From Takakia lepidozioides (taxonomy: Eukaryota > Streptophyta > Takakiopsida > Takakiales > Takakiaceae): a stretch of DNA of 64,000 nt. Positions 11,281 through 22,497 of this stretch are shown here, piece after piece. The notes beneath the pieces are model-generated. The model did not search any database, was not told the DNA's origin, and saw only the letters and a program-made list of their open reading frames with translations. Position numbers and translations under genes: made by a program. The stretch spans positions 21,328,001-21,392,000 of the forward strand of contig CM060734.1 in the NCBI GenBank assembly GCA_030704615.1, written 5' to 3'. The stretch's first letter is position 1. Each line of letters opens with the position of its first letter.

Positions 11281-11995
11281 TTTGTAAAAACAAAAACTGC
11301 CAGTAATGGAAGTGAGGGGAGAATGACTGGGGCTTATATGCCCCCCCCCCCCCCCCCCCCCCCCCCTTCCTCACTCCACGCGCAAGGCAGACCTCGTAGA
11401 AGCGACCGCCACCATGGCGGTCGCTCCATTTAAAAACAAAAAAAAACGTCTGCCACAAATGGCGATCGTTCCATTTCGGCAAAAATAAAAAAATCGACCG
11501 CCAGTAATGGCGGTCGCTGCAGTTATAAAAACATAAAAAAAGTTCAAGCGAAGTGAGGGGAGAATGTCCCGGAGCTTATATGCCCCCTCCCTCCCGCCTC
11601 ACTCCTCGCTCCATGCGTAGGGCACACTTCGATGAAGCGACTGCCACCTTGGCGGTCTCTTCATTTTCATTTTCAAAACAATTAAAATATAAGCGACCAC
11701 CATAAATGGCGGTCGCTCCATTTCCAACCAAATTTCAATAAAAGTGACCGCCACTAATGGCGGTCACTGCAATTACAAAAAACAACAATAACGGCGACCG
11801 CCCCTAATGGCGGTCGCTGCATTTTGCTCCAAAAAAACAAAAAAACGACCGCCAGTAATAACGGTCGCTTCATTTCCAAAATAATGACTAGGAGCTTATA
11901 TGCCCCCCCCCTCCTCTCATTTCTCGCTCCACGCGGAGGGCAGACCTCGTAGAAGCGACCGCCACCTTGGCGGTCGCTCCATTTAAATAAAAATG
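11281..11995. repeat. Family A satellite mixed with leader motif copies
   Basis: Palindromes here alternate with three copies of a ~100-bp leader (about 11,305-11,403, 11,552-11,640 and 11,878-11,960). The leader contains GAGGGGAGAATG, GGCTTATATGCCCC, a C-rich run, CTCACTCCACGCG and GGCAGACCTCGTAGAAGCGA. The C run at about 11,341 exceeds 25 nt. The CTTATAT core could be a TATA-like element, which is inference. Confidence 0.75.
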
Positions 11996-12388
11996 AATGC
12001 ACAGTTGGAAGCATGACACAATTGTTCTCCATTCCACAAGCAAATCACCGAACACAAACATGAGCAAGTGACGGTGCATTTGGCCGACATTTTGGCTGGT
12101 ATACACATGGGCAACATCTTTTATTTTCCAACACATACACAACAGCAATACAAATACTCATAGTGACAATGATCACATTGGTATTACTTCAGTACAGAAA
12201 TATAAACATGTCCACTAAAAAGTGCTGATGCATGCCTACAGCTGTTTTGCTTCAATTCCTTCTACTGCTTCGACGGCGGGACGAAGAAGATCCTAATCCT
12301 AATGCTCCGATGGGTTGAAAATCCGGGTCACCCTCGACTTCACCACCGTTGCCATGATCAGTGCTGGAATCGTCCTCCCTATCCGACC
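11996..12388. other. 3' flank of hAT locus
   Basis: No separate ORF is recognised. The segment links the satellite to the C-terminal end of the hAT transposase remnant and probably contains its 3' untranslated region. Confidence 0.35.
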
Positions 12389-15190
12389 TCATATGTCCAG
12401 GCCTTTGAATCTGCAAGCGACCTTTAGTTCTCTCTGAGGTCGACTCCCTCTCCGGTCTTGAATACCATCCACGGTATCTGACCTGTTTGTGGGCCGATCG
12501 CCTACAAAAGGTTGGACTGTTCTCTGTCGTTTATGGACTTGGGACGCAATCGAAGGTGGTCTCGAAGGAGGTACCGGATGGGGGACTGCCCGAGATGGAT
12601 CGGCATTAGATGGTCCGGCATGTGAGGAACCACGGGTCTGCTGCGCAACACGTCGGTTAAGGTGGAATTGTAGTGGCAGGTTGTCATCATCCGAGGCTTC
12701 AACTTCCGCCCGGTCCAATGCAGCAGAATGATGCATGCGTGTGGAAAACAGATCAACCTGTTGCTCCTTAATGCCCGCTGTGTTGATGGGGAGCTGGATC
12801 GGTTTTGGCATTGTGGTGGAGCTGGTCGTATCGGTGAGGCATGATCCCGTCCCGTCGACTGTACAATGGGTTCGACACCATCGTTTGTATGAACAGGGTT
12901 GCGTACGTCGATCGGTCCTGGCAGTACATCACTCCTAAGCTCCATTGGGGCACTACCGGTGGCTTCAGCGTGTAGTGGGGGCGAGGGTCGACCCCAACTT
13001 CATTTTGAGGACCATGTTCTGGGGATGACACAATTGCAGCTTCACCTTCATCTGCGATACGCACTTCTTCAAGAAGGTCATCAAAGGTCGGCTGGATATA
13101 AGCATCATTCTCTGTGAATGTAAACGGGTCATACGCATTTTCGGGAGCATCATCGGATCCATCTTCACTATCGGAGGCAGATGATTCCCTCTGAGATGAT
13201 TCTCTCTAAGGCTCATCGTCACTCATCGAATCAGCCTCAGAAGCAGAGTCTTCGGAATGCAAATTCCTCTCATACCATGCTGCAGCATCATCCGCTGCCC
13301 TCTCACGTAGCAGTCGGCAATTGGTATACACATACACCAATTTGTCAGCCCTCGGGATTCAACCTGTTGCGAATCTTGTTGTGAACAAATGAGTAACTGC
13401 TCCAATTGCGTTCGCAAGAGATGAGGCAGAGCACACTTGAGCAAGAATACGCTTCGCAATGGGAGCCAATGTTCTTGCTCCAGCTCCAATCAGATCCCAC
13501 CATTCATGTGGCAGCATATTGAGCTCTTTTGGATCCGGCATGTCCTCAGAAAGGTCGCGGCGATCTGAGAAGCATTGGTACTCGGATATAGCTCTCTCTG
13601 CATGGTTCGGCGGAGCCAGTCGCATGAGCACTCGCACGAGGCCGGCCTTGGCATCAGCGTCGTCTCGGAGCATGGTATTGTCGAGCAAGAATGGATTGAG
13701 CAAAGCCCCCGCATAATGCAAGTCCGTTCGAACCATCGAACGACGGTCGTAAAATGCATCCTCAGCACTGTCCGCAAGTTCAGGTTCCAAGGAGAAGGGA
13801 GGATGCCTCAAGGATTGGACGTGCTTCTCAAGATTTTGCATTAGTAACCATGCCTTGCCCATTACTGGTTGCTTTCCATCAAACTCCCGCAAGACGATTA
13901 ACACCGGCTCTCAACCATATAAACAAAGTTTTCACATTTCTTCCAGAAATCATCGCTGCGAATGTTATTTCGAACTTTTTGACTTTTGCCCAATGACTTG
14001 GCTTTTCTGGAGTCCCGCAATGTCCGTGTGTACGCATCCCATTGAGGATCGATGATGGTGTGCTCCAGACTGCTCTTCACCGTCACCAACCGATCCACCA
14101 TCAAGAAGAAGTTAGTGACAAAACGAGTTTCGCCTGGATTGCGGAGGCTGTATTTGGGTTCGTGCCTCCTATATATTGCCAAAGGGATGTGGTGTGTGCG
14201 GATGAACGACACAACAGTCTTCGCTCGCTTGACAAGTTGTTTCACCCACTGTTCTTTTTCCCAATCTTCCAAAAATGAGGTCAAGGATATGAGCAGCACA
14301 ACTTGATAGTACATATGGGGATAACGTGCCAACAACATGTCTGCAGTGTTTATCATGTTAGCGGCATTGTCTGTGCATATTTGCACGATTCTATCACTTC
14401 CGACCTGTTCGATGAAGTCCGTCAATAGTTGGCATTGATAACGTCCATCTTTCTTCTCGCCGCTAGTGTCGACCGATCCCAAGAATTGTTCCCCAGCTGG
14501 ACATACGAGCATGACATTGAACAACGGTCTGTTTGTGACAGAACTCCAACCATCGGCACATAGTGCTTCCATATTTTCTGATGCACTCGCCCGTCCTATC
14601 GTTGACCTTTTGGGTAAGCTCGGTCATGGCGTCTTCTAGCAATCATGTGCGGAGATTGTGATAAGTCGGAGGCACGTACGTGGATCTGGACTCCGAGGTT
14701 GCTCTAACGGCAGAAACAAATGCCGGAAGCCTTGCACATTAAATGGTATGTTGGCCTCGAAGAAAAACTGCGCCCATTTTTTATCCAACTGTCTTTTCGC
14801 AGACAAGTTAAGACCTTCTTGCATGGATTGCTGCCGTAATCCTCTACTCCGTTGAAGTGTAGGGGTACAAAGAGGTGTTGAAGCAGGTGTTGCTCCGGCA
14901 CAACCCACTTGTCCAAGGACACCCGAAGCCTCACAAGAGTCGCCCTGGGTACTAATCGGGGCATCCTGACGGGAAGATGGAGTGTTCTGCTCAGAGGTCA
15001 TGTCCAGATCCAAAGACATTGGAATATTGCCTCCACACTGGGCAAAGTGGCTTTTTACCCGCATAGATGCTTTGGGGCATAAACCCACCCCAGCGCTCTT
15101 CACACCTTTATAGCCGAGGTGAGCAAACAACCGATCCTTACGATAAGAAAGCTTTAATCCACATAGGTTGCACTCAACACTACATGGCAC
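12389..15190 (-). pseudogene. hAT-superfamily transposase (BED, DUF659, dimerisation domain), frameshifted
   Basis: On the minus strand a BED-type zinc finger comes first (15,175-15,020: CNLCG, then RLFAHLGYKG, then C). A DUF659 block follows (14,572-14,280: CADGWSSVTNRPLFN, SGEKKDG, CTDNAANMI), then a hAT C-terminal dimerisation region near 13,530-13,350 (HEWWDLIGA, QVCSAS, CERNWSSYSFVHNKIRNRLN). The last motif is split by a frame change near 13,435. The conserved CAAHILDL motif at about 14,295-14,265 lies in a third frame between two compensating shifts. A polar, low-complexity tail runs to 12,389. hAT transposases cut and paste DNA in the nucleus. No terminal repeats or 8-bp duplication were found; family A arrays lie on both sides. 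Confidence 0.75.
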
Positions 15191-15659
15191 TGACAGTGTT
15201 TGGGATTGCCGTATACCAAGGGCTCCATTCCTCCCTCATCTTCACCCAATATCCACTCCCCTGGGACCTAGCGATGCAAACAACAAAAAACAGTCACCTA
15301 TAAATGAACGTGTTGTGAATGTAGAGTGCAATGCGATAGCCCAACACTTCTACACCTGTCAGCAACTCAAGTGGGTCGATGTGGGTTGTAGTGTTGAGCT
15401 TATACACAATCTGCTGAAGTGGCTTTGGTGGAAGCCACAACGGCAAAAGGTGCGCACCCTCCTCTTGGGCTACACTCTTGTTCAATGGAAGAGAACATCC
15501 AAAGCAACCTCAAGTGTTTGCGCCAAAAGAAGTGAGGTTGGTGACCCTCCTCCCTTATATATGATCCAAGAGGGATGAAAGTGAAATGAAATAAAAACGA
15601 ACCAATAGCGCCCACCCGAAAAAGGCTGTACAACCATATTTGTTGTAATTTTGAAATTA
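15191..15659. other. 5' flank of hAT locus
   Basis: No gene recognised. It includes GAAGTGAGG near 15,528 and CTTATATATG near 15,552, resembling the leader found beside the satellite arrays. Confidence 0.35.
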
Positions 15660-15985
15660 AGCGACCGCTAATACTACGGTCCGTATTTTTATTTTTTATG
15701 AAAAACAAGCGACCGCCACTACTGCGGTCGCTTTTATTTCCTTTCATTTTGTGCAATATTGCGGTCACTTCTATTTTGTATATTTTTAAATTTAAACGAC
15801 TGCACGTACTATTATTTTTTATTTCAAAATATAATGCGACTGCCGGTATGGCGGTCGCTTCATTTGTTAATATATTTAAAATAAAGCGACCGCCAATATG
15901 GTGGTCGCTTTTATTTTTAATATTTTGAAAAAAATGCGACCGCCAGTAAGGCGGTCGCTTTTAATCTTTATATTTTATGGCGGTC
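15660..15985. repeat. Palindromic satellite, family A (degenerate array)
   Basis: Five to six diverged units, for example GCGACTGCC with GGCGGTCGC and GCGACCGCC with GGTGGTCGC, separated by T-rich spacers unlike those of the main array. It ends in a TATATATATATA run at about 15,993. Confidence 0.85.
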
Positions 15986-16368
15986 GTTTGTTATATATAT
16001 ATATAAACAGGGGGATATGCCCTGGTTAACTTTATATAAAATATTTTGGGGGCTAGCCCTAATACATTATTTAGGATTATTTGGGGGAAAAAATTAAAAC
16101 CCCTAATCGCCATAAGGCACACTCACTGTAATTAGTGGATGGAGAACTTAGCCGGAGAGCGACTCCTTTGAGCAAGTAACAAGACAACTGTGGCGACCAA
16201 CTGTCTAAAGCGATCGATCAGACCATTAATAGTAGAATTGGGATATAATTAGGCTAATCCGATCAGGAAGTTTCCTAGGGATTAGCGACCAGCCAATCCC
16301 ACCGGCTAATTATTGTTCAACGGTAGTTGAGCCTAGAAGCTGTCGCTGTGGATTTTATGTGTTTCCAG
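15986..16368. other. Unassigned sequence 3' of LINE
   Basis: No ORF of note. It may hold the 3' untranslated part of the LINE remnant that reads leftward into it. Confidence 0.35.
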
Positions 16369-17828
16369 TTAACCTCCCGGTCGAATTCCGGGGAAGCTGT
16401 GGATTGTCGAGCGCCTGTTTCGCCATTGTAAGGGCGGAAGCTCCGGCCAGATGCAGGAGTCCTCCGAGGAGGTGACACAGATGAGGTCGTGACGTGCCCA
16501 GGTGTTCCTGAATGCCTCGTAGATGGCCTTCGCTCCTCTTGAATTGCGTTGGATGTCTGTACAAAGTTTAGCCCAGGCCTTATGGGATTCAATACCCAGA
16601 TCATAGAAGATGAGTGCCATGAATGCAAATATTGAGGTACTGTTTCCAGAGAAGGTTTTGGCGCATCTGGCTTTCCATAGGTGCCATAGGACGGATCCTC
16701 TAAGAGCTTCGAATACAGGGCATGGGAGAGATTTCTGTTTGGAGGATGTCAGTAACTGATAGAGGCCTGGGGCTCCAGTGTCTATAAAAATCCTTTACAA
16801 GAGGCCAGATGGTACGGGGGGCCAGGCATCCCAGAAGCGCATGCTCTATGGTTTCCAGTATACCCGAGGGGCAGCATGCGCAGAGGAGCGAGGAATGGAA
16901 TTGAAGCCACTCCCCCACTTTCAGTACCCTGTTAGCAATCTGCCAGAGGAGGGTCGCCACCTTGGCTCGACATGTCTTGATCCAAACATATCCCCAGATA
17001 ATAGACCATTTCTCATTAAGAAATCTGTGGTGGTGCCACCTTGTGTCCCACTTAGATTGTAATGGCTTGGCGTTCAATAGGGCTTTGTATCCATGCTTTG
17101 TAGAGTAGGTGAAGAATGGGTGGGGACCACTGGGAAAGCTCCATGACCATTCCCCCAAAATCCAGGGGAAGCTCAGCCAGAGGTCTGCCTAGGACCCAAA
17201 AGAATGTATTAACCTGCAGCCATTCGACGGTGGTTTCCAGGGGTGGCGGGATAGGGTTCATGTCCTTGGAAGGAAGACTCCATCCACAGATTCTGACCGG
17301 GGTTAGGGGGGTCCAGGGAATGTGACTGATTTGATCTGAGAGGAGCTGAAGCAGCATTGAGCCCTGATTGATGGAGAAGGGGAAGATGGCATGATGCGAG
17401 GCAGTGGATTCTTGTACAAAGAAGATGGAGAGGCTGCCTCGGAAGATAGCCAAAGCCCAGTGGTTGCGCAGAGGCAACGTCGGTCCCAACTGCAGGGTGG
17501 TTTGCCATAGGGGAGAGATGGATCTTTTGATTTCATCCAGGCCTTTGATAGCTCTCGCTTTCCCAACCATTATGGCGATGGTGTCCAGTGATTTCCAGTC
17601 CCCATTTGCCCATAAGTGACTGATCTGTGAAATTCCAAGGTGATCCCAGGCTGACCATCGTTTTGCCTCCTTCTTTTGGATAGCCGTTTTCAGGAATTTC
17701 CTTAGCTTGTCCCAGGCTCTCCATATGGTTTGCGAGAGCGGGGACCTTGCCACCTTGTGTTTAAACCCTTGTGTCGCCCATCTAAAGGAGGGGTTCCATC
17801 TGGCTTTTTTGAGTGGTGAAGCCTGCAT
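16369..17828 (-). pseudogene. Non-LTR retrotransposon (LINE) C-terminal remnant with zf-RVT domain
   Basis: Only the region downstream of the reverse-transcriptase core is present. A tryptophan-rich stretch (17,828-17,052) leads into a zinc-binding reverse-transcriptase domain (17,158-16,700: KVATLLWQIANRVLKVGEWL, then CACC, then ETIEHALLGCLAPRTIW), as in PF13966 of plant L1-type elements. A tail with VLWHLWKARCAKTF follows (near 16,700-16,620). Frame changes near 17,110 and 16,710 join the three blocks. The catalytic YADD region is absent, so the copy cannot reverse transcribe. 5' truncation is usual for LINE insertions. The left end meets unassigned sequence and the right end meets family A satellite. 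Confidence 0.7.
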
Positions 17829-17844
17829 AATGCAATATTTCTAA

Positions 17845-18675
17845 AATCAAGCGACCGCCCAATGGCGGTCGCTGTTTTTTTTTTTTTTTTTTTTTGAAAT
17901 TATTCGACCGCCATATGGCGGTCGCTTGTTCTGTACATATTTACAAAATTGTGCGACCGCCAATACGGCAGTCGCTTGTTTTCTTTTTTAAATTAGGGCG
18001 CGCCAATGCGACCGCCAATCATGTTTTTTTTTAAATAAATTGAAGCGACCGCCAAGATAGCGGTCGCTATTTCTTTTTTTAATTCGAAAAATAAAGCGAC
18101 CGCCAGTGCGGCCGCCAATCTTGCTTTTTTTTAAAACAAATTTGAAGCGACCGCCAATATGGCGGTCGCTATTTCTTTTTCTATTTCGAAAAATAAAGCG
18201 ACCGCCAATCTTGCTTTAAAAAAAAATAAATTGAAGCGACCGCCAATACGGCGGTCGCTATTTCTTTTTAATTTCGAAAAACAAAGCGACCGCCATAATT
18301 GGCGGTCGCATTCATTTTGTTAATTTTCAAAAATGTATTTGCCACCGTGCGACCGCCAATACGACCGCCAATCTTGTTTTTTTAAAATAATAAATTGAAG
18401 CGACCGCCAACATAGCGGTCGCTATTTGTTTTTTTAATTCGAAAAATAAGGCGACCGCCAGTGCGACTGCCAATCTTGCTTTTAAAAAAAACACATTTGA
18501 AGCGACTGCCAATATGGCGGTCGCTATTTTTTTTTCTATTTCGAAAAATAAGGCGACCGCCAGTGCGATCGCCAATCTTGCTTTAAAAATAAATAAAATT
18601 GAAGCGACCGCCAATACAGCGGTCGCTATTTCTTTTTAAATTTAAAAAAACAAAGCAAATTGGCAGTCGTGTTCA
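17845..18675. repeat. Palindromic satellite, family A (third array type)
   Basis: Units carry the same GCGACCGCC/GGCGGTCGC core but another spacer: TATTTCTTTTT, then AATTCGAAAAATAAA, often with an extra half palindrome (CGACCGCCAATC). The higher-order unit is about 115-120 bp. This array directly follows the 5' end of the LINE remnant. Confidence 0.9.
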
Positions 18676-20909
18676 TTTTGTTAATTTTTTTGAACATGGA
18701 GAACTTAAGTGACTTGTGGGAAACTTATTGAACTTTTTAACCTATTTGACTTGCATTACTTATTGACCTTTCTCCCTTAAGCTAAAGATTGAGCTTGAAG
18801 AAGGGGAACCTAGCCCTTCTCAGTGAGTGTCTTGGACTCAAGCACCCGGAGAAGGAGGGGCAGTTGGAAAAGGAATTGGGGTCCTCTCCTCCTTAGGTTT
18901 GGGAGTGCTTTGTGAAGGGATGAAGGGATATCCCGGCTATAAGCGGCATATTCACACTACATATGTGGTGTGGCTCACCCTTTTTAAGTGACAACGTCCT
19001 CGGGAACCTAGGCATTAGGAGTTAGTAATAAACAAAGTCTTGGAGGGCAGTTACATCACAACTAAAAATCATAAACAAACCATAAGACTAGGAAACGCAA
19101 ATCGCCTTGTGAAGAAGAGTAGTTGAGCTCTTCTTGCCGGTAGGAATTAGAAATTGTTAGTCACCCTTACCACGACCCCCCTAGCTAGTATGTCGTTGCC
19201 CTGGCCGTGCGCGCCCAGGGCTCGTCAATGGCCCAAGATGATTGTAAAATAAGCGCACTCTATGGTCTAAGGGGAGTAGGGAGCTGACCTACTGAAACCC
19301 TGGAGGTGGTTTGGCCAGGAGTTTTTTGACCTTGATCATGATGGTAGAGTTGGGGTGGGTATGGATGAGTGATGAGGGATCATTGGGGTAAATTGACCTG
19401 GGGAAGGATGGATGGCAAAGATGGACAGAATTTGAGTTGCCACGTGGAAGAAATCAAGGGGAAGTGGAAGCTGGAGGAAATGAAGACTAGGGGTAACCAG
19501 AGAAGGATCGAGTTGGGAAGGTAGGGTAATAGAAGATGGGAGAGAGATTGAGGGGAGCTCTTTGCGGGTGGAGTTTTTGGGGGAGTTCCTGCAGCAAAGC
19601 AGCCAACAACTATTTGAAAATCTCTTGTCAGTGTAGAAAATGAAGCATGGGGAAAGATGGGAAAGCACCTGGCCCTGCATTCCGGTAACCACCTTCGCAG
19701 TTGTGTCCAGCATTGGAGCCTGCTGCGAGTCCTGGGGAGAGCCTGGAGGAGCTCCGATGGAGGAGCTCGGAGGATGGACTTGAAGTAGGGGTGGCGGCTG
19801 AGAAAGCCGACCATGTGGCAGGAAGAAATTATTGGACTTGATGTTGACGGCGACAATAGAGCCGTGAGAAGTCTGTTGTTGATAAAAAGCGCCGCTCACT
19901 TGTGATGGAGTTTAGATGGTGCTAGGATGAAAGGACGATGATTAGGAAGTAAGATATTAAAGTTATAGTTTTGAAACGAGTATTTTGAAGTACATAGTGC
20001 AAGAAAAAACTAGAATCTTGGGGGAAGAAAACAAATGGACCATGATGGGAAATGCAGCTGAACAATCCCAATGTGCAGGGAAGGAATGGGGGCTATCGAT
20101 GGAATCTTGAGGTGAGAAAGACAAAGAGACCGTTGGGAGTCTCTCACCGCAAACCACGGAGCTCCTACATCGCTCTCGGCCGTTAATTTGATTAATGGGC
20201 TTGTCCCTTTTCTTTCAAAAATAAAATAAAATTGGACAATGGTGATGTCATCATCAACAATGAATAAACACGTAGTCAAAGTCTTCTCCGTGCTTCTTGA
20301 CTGAGTTGCTGCCTTAACCTAGCAAGGGTTCTCACACAATAGAGTTATCAGTAAAGGGTCCCAAACTCGGCACGAGAACCCTGAGTTTGACCAAAACTCG
20401 GTATGAAACTCGGCACGACTAGAAAAAAACACGGGACCAAACTGTCAGGACTAGGAAAATGGGGGTGGCAGGAGTTTGGTGCCGAGTTTTGTTAGTCGTC
20501 GAGGCGGAGGCGGTCAGAGCTCACGAGCTCGCGCCATAGCAGCGGTTGCCCTCATCCCCAGTTTATGATTTGGTGCCCTCTTTTCTGACTTCGTGCTCAG
20601 TTTTCTGCACTTTACAGATTAACTCAAACTCAGGATGAAACCCGTAACTCGGGTCCAAACAGGGTACCAAACTCAGGCTCACTTTACGGATAACTATGTC
20701 TCTCCCTCTGTGTGCACAGCTGCAGAGTGAGGAAAGGAGAATCGGAACTAAGCAGCACCTGTCATCGTCGGCAGTGGAGATTGTGGACGCATTGAAACGA
20801 TTAGAAAGAATCACGGGCAGAATCGAGTGTCAAGGGAAGATCTGCGTCCAGGGAAAGTGGACTCGGAGGAGGGAGCCGCATTTGGAGAGGTAGTAGAGCT
20901 GCAGGCAGG
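18676..20909. other. Intergenic region upstream of DUF7733 gene
   Basis: No convincing gene. A proline- and serine-rich minus-strand ORF at 19,336-19,899 has no recognisable domain. At 20,350-20,420 and 20,640-20,690 there are short direct repeats built on AACTCGG. The last ~200 bp probably contain the 5' untranslated region of the next gene. Confidence 0.4.
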
Positions 20910-21867
20910 ATGTCAGGGGCTACGTTGGCAGCGGGAAGAAGACCTGACACTGGCAAAGCAGATAGGATGTACAACGGCAGGGCAAGTGATGCGGGAATGC
21001 TTGGAGGTGTAATGGGATCGCTGCGGGTAGTGGACCTACAGCTGCTGGCTTTCATTGTGGTGTTTTCCGCAAGTGGGATGGTGCCCATCGGCGATCTTGT
21101 ATTTCCTATCTTCATTTCAATCTATATATTCCTTCTTTCCAGTTTAGTGTTTCCTCAGTATGGATCAAGCAAGGCGAATGAAGTCTTCAAGGGAAATCGG
21201 TGGTTCCAGGGTTATGTGATAGTGGGTACCGCTGTTGGCCTCTTCTTGCCTTTAGGGTATGTGCTCGGTGGATTTGCGAGAGGCGATCAGCAGTCTGTGC
21301 GTGCGGCCGTTCCCATTTATTTCTTCTGTCATTCCAGATTTTGAGTGAGAATCTGATCATTGGCTTGCAAATTTTCTCTCTACCAGTGAGAGTATTGCTG
21401 CCCATCTTCTACAGTGTGCGCCGCCTCTTTCTACTGGCCGATTGGACGCAAGAAGTCTTCTCCCGTTCAGTTATTTACCCCAACGCCAGTCTTCAGGTGC
21501 GACTGTCCCCCTTTATCGTAACTCCTCGTGTCTGCGCATGTGGTGTGTTAAAGGGGACTAGGGACTTTTTTGATTCACTTGGGAAGGAGTTGCTGGGAAT
21601 GGCGGAATGTCGTATGGGATTGTTGCTGACCTTGCTTGATGTTGGTGTTTGCAGAATACAGCATGGCTGTCGTTTGGCAGAAGCTTGGCTATTGCCAACA
21701 CGGTTTACTTCAGTGTCAACCTCTTCGGTTTCCTAATTCCCATGTTTCTTCCACGTGCGTTTGAGCGCTATTGGGAGGACAAAGCGCAATACATCGCAGA
21801 CAAGAAATCTGCCAAGCCACTCCCTACCCCGGCACCCCCACACTCAGAGCAAAAGAAGGAGAGATGA
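20910..21867 (+). CDS. DUF7733-type plant membrane protein (two exons, one apparent frameshift)
   Basis: The protein matches a family of plant transmembrane proteins annotated as DUF7733, whose biochemical role is unknown to me. Exon 1 runs from ATG 20,910 to 21,496, the intron (GTGCG to TTTGCAG) is 21,497-21,654, and exon 2 is 21,655-21,867, joined in phase 0. Conserved blocks are VFSASGMVP (first membrane segment), VGLFLPLGYVLGG (second), LPVRVLLPIFYSVRRLF, and NLFGFLIPMFLPRAFERYW near the C-terminus. About four hydrophobic segments suggest an integral membrane protein. Around 21,312-21,314 the frame must change by one base to keep AAVP in line with HLFLLSFQILSEN. A run of three Cs where four are needed explains it. 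All else looks intact, so a sequence error is as likely as a mutation. Confidence 0.75.
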
Positions 21868-22497
21868 TTAAATCACTTCTAATTATGTATGGAGGAATCT
21901 TATGATCCATGTGCGGAGCTGTCGTATTTTGCAAGCACTTGGATCGATTTGTACAGTGGGCCAGCCTTTTATCATTTGCGATAAAATTGCGAGGCGGAGC
22001 TGTGCCTGCAATCTGTTTCAACCAGACTGGGCACAGGTGAGGGTTGGGTAGATCTCCATGCCACAGGCCTGAGTGACTACTTACATAGCTCATTGAAAGG
22101 CTTGAGACCGGAGGTATACAAAGATTGAACATCTTGATGCTTTGATTTTGAAGGTTTCTGCTTTGCATTTTTGCTGCAAACCAGAAGGTCTTGGGAGTCG
22201 TTTGTCCCCCAGCCTCAACAGGATGTGAAATGTTCAATAACGATCTTCAGAGCTTGTAACACTCTTTCTATTTGTCTTCCAGTCTGCTGGTTGTGCCATG
22301 TTTGCTACAGCCAAATCCGTTCTTTAAGTCTCATCCACTATATGATAACAGAGTTGGAATTTTTTCTTAATTTCTTGATTTTGGAGACTCAGCGTGCAGT
22401 GCCCAACCATGTCAAGTTGATGACAATTTCCTACACACAAACTACACACAAACATAGTCATTATAAGCATGTGCATTGTGTGTATCCTTACTTGACC
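21868..22497. other. 3' flank of DUF7733 gene
   Basis: No conserved ORF. It probably holds the 3' untranslated region. An interval near 22,430-22,490 is rich in ACACAAAC-like repeats. Confidence 0.35.

Noticed and set aside
19336-19899. 187-residue proline/serine-rich ORF
   Set aside because: Overlapping frames have similar length, no domain is seen, and there is no splice or start context. It may be LINE ORF1 debris, but this cannot be supported.
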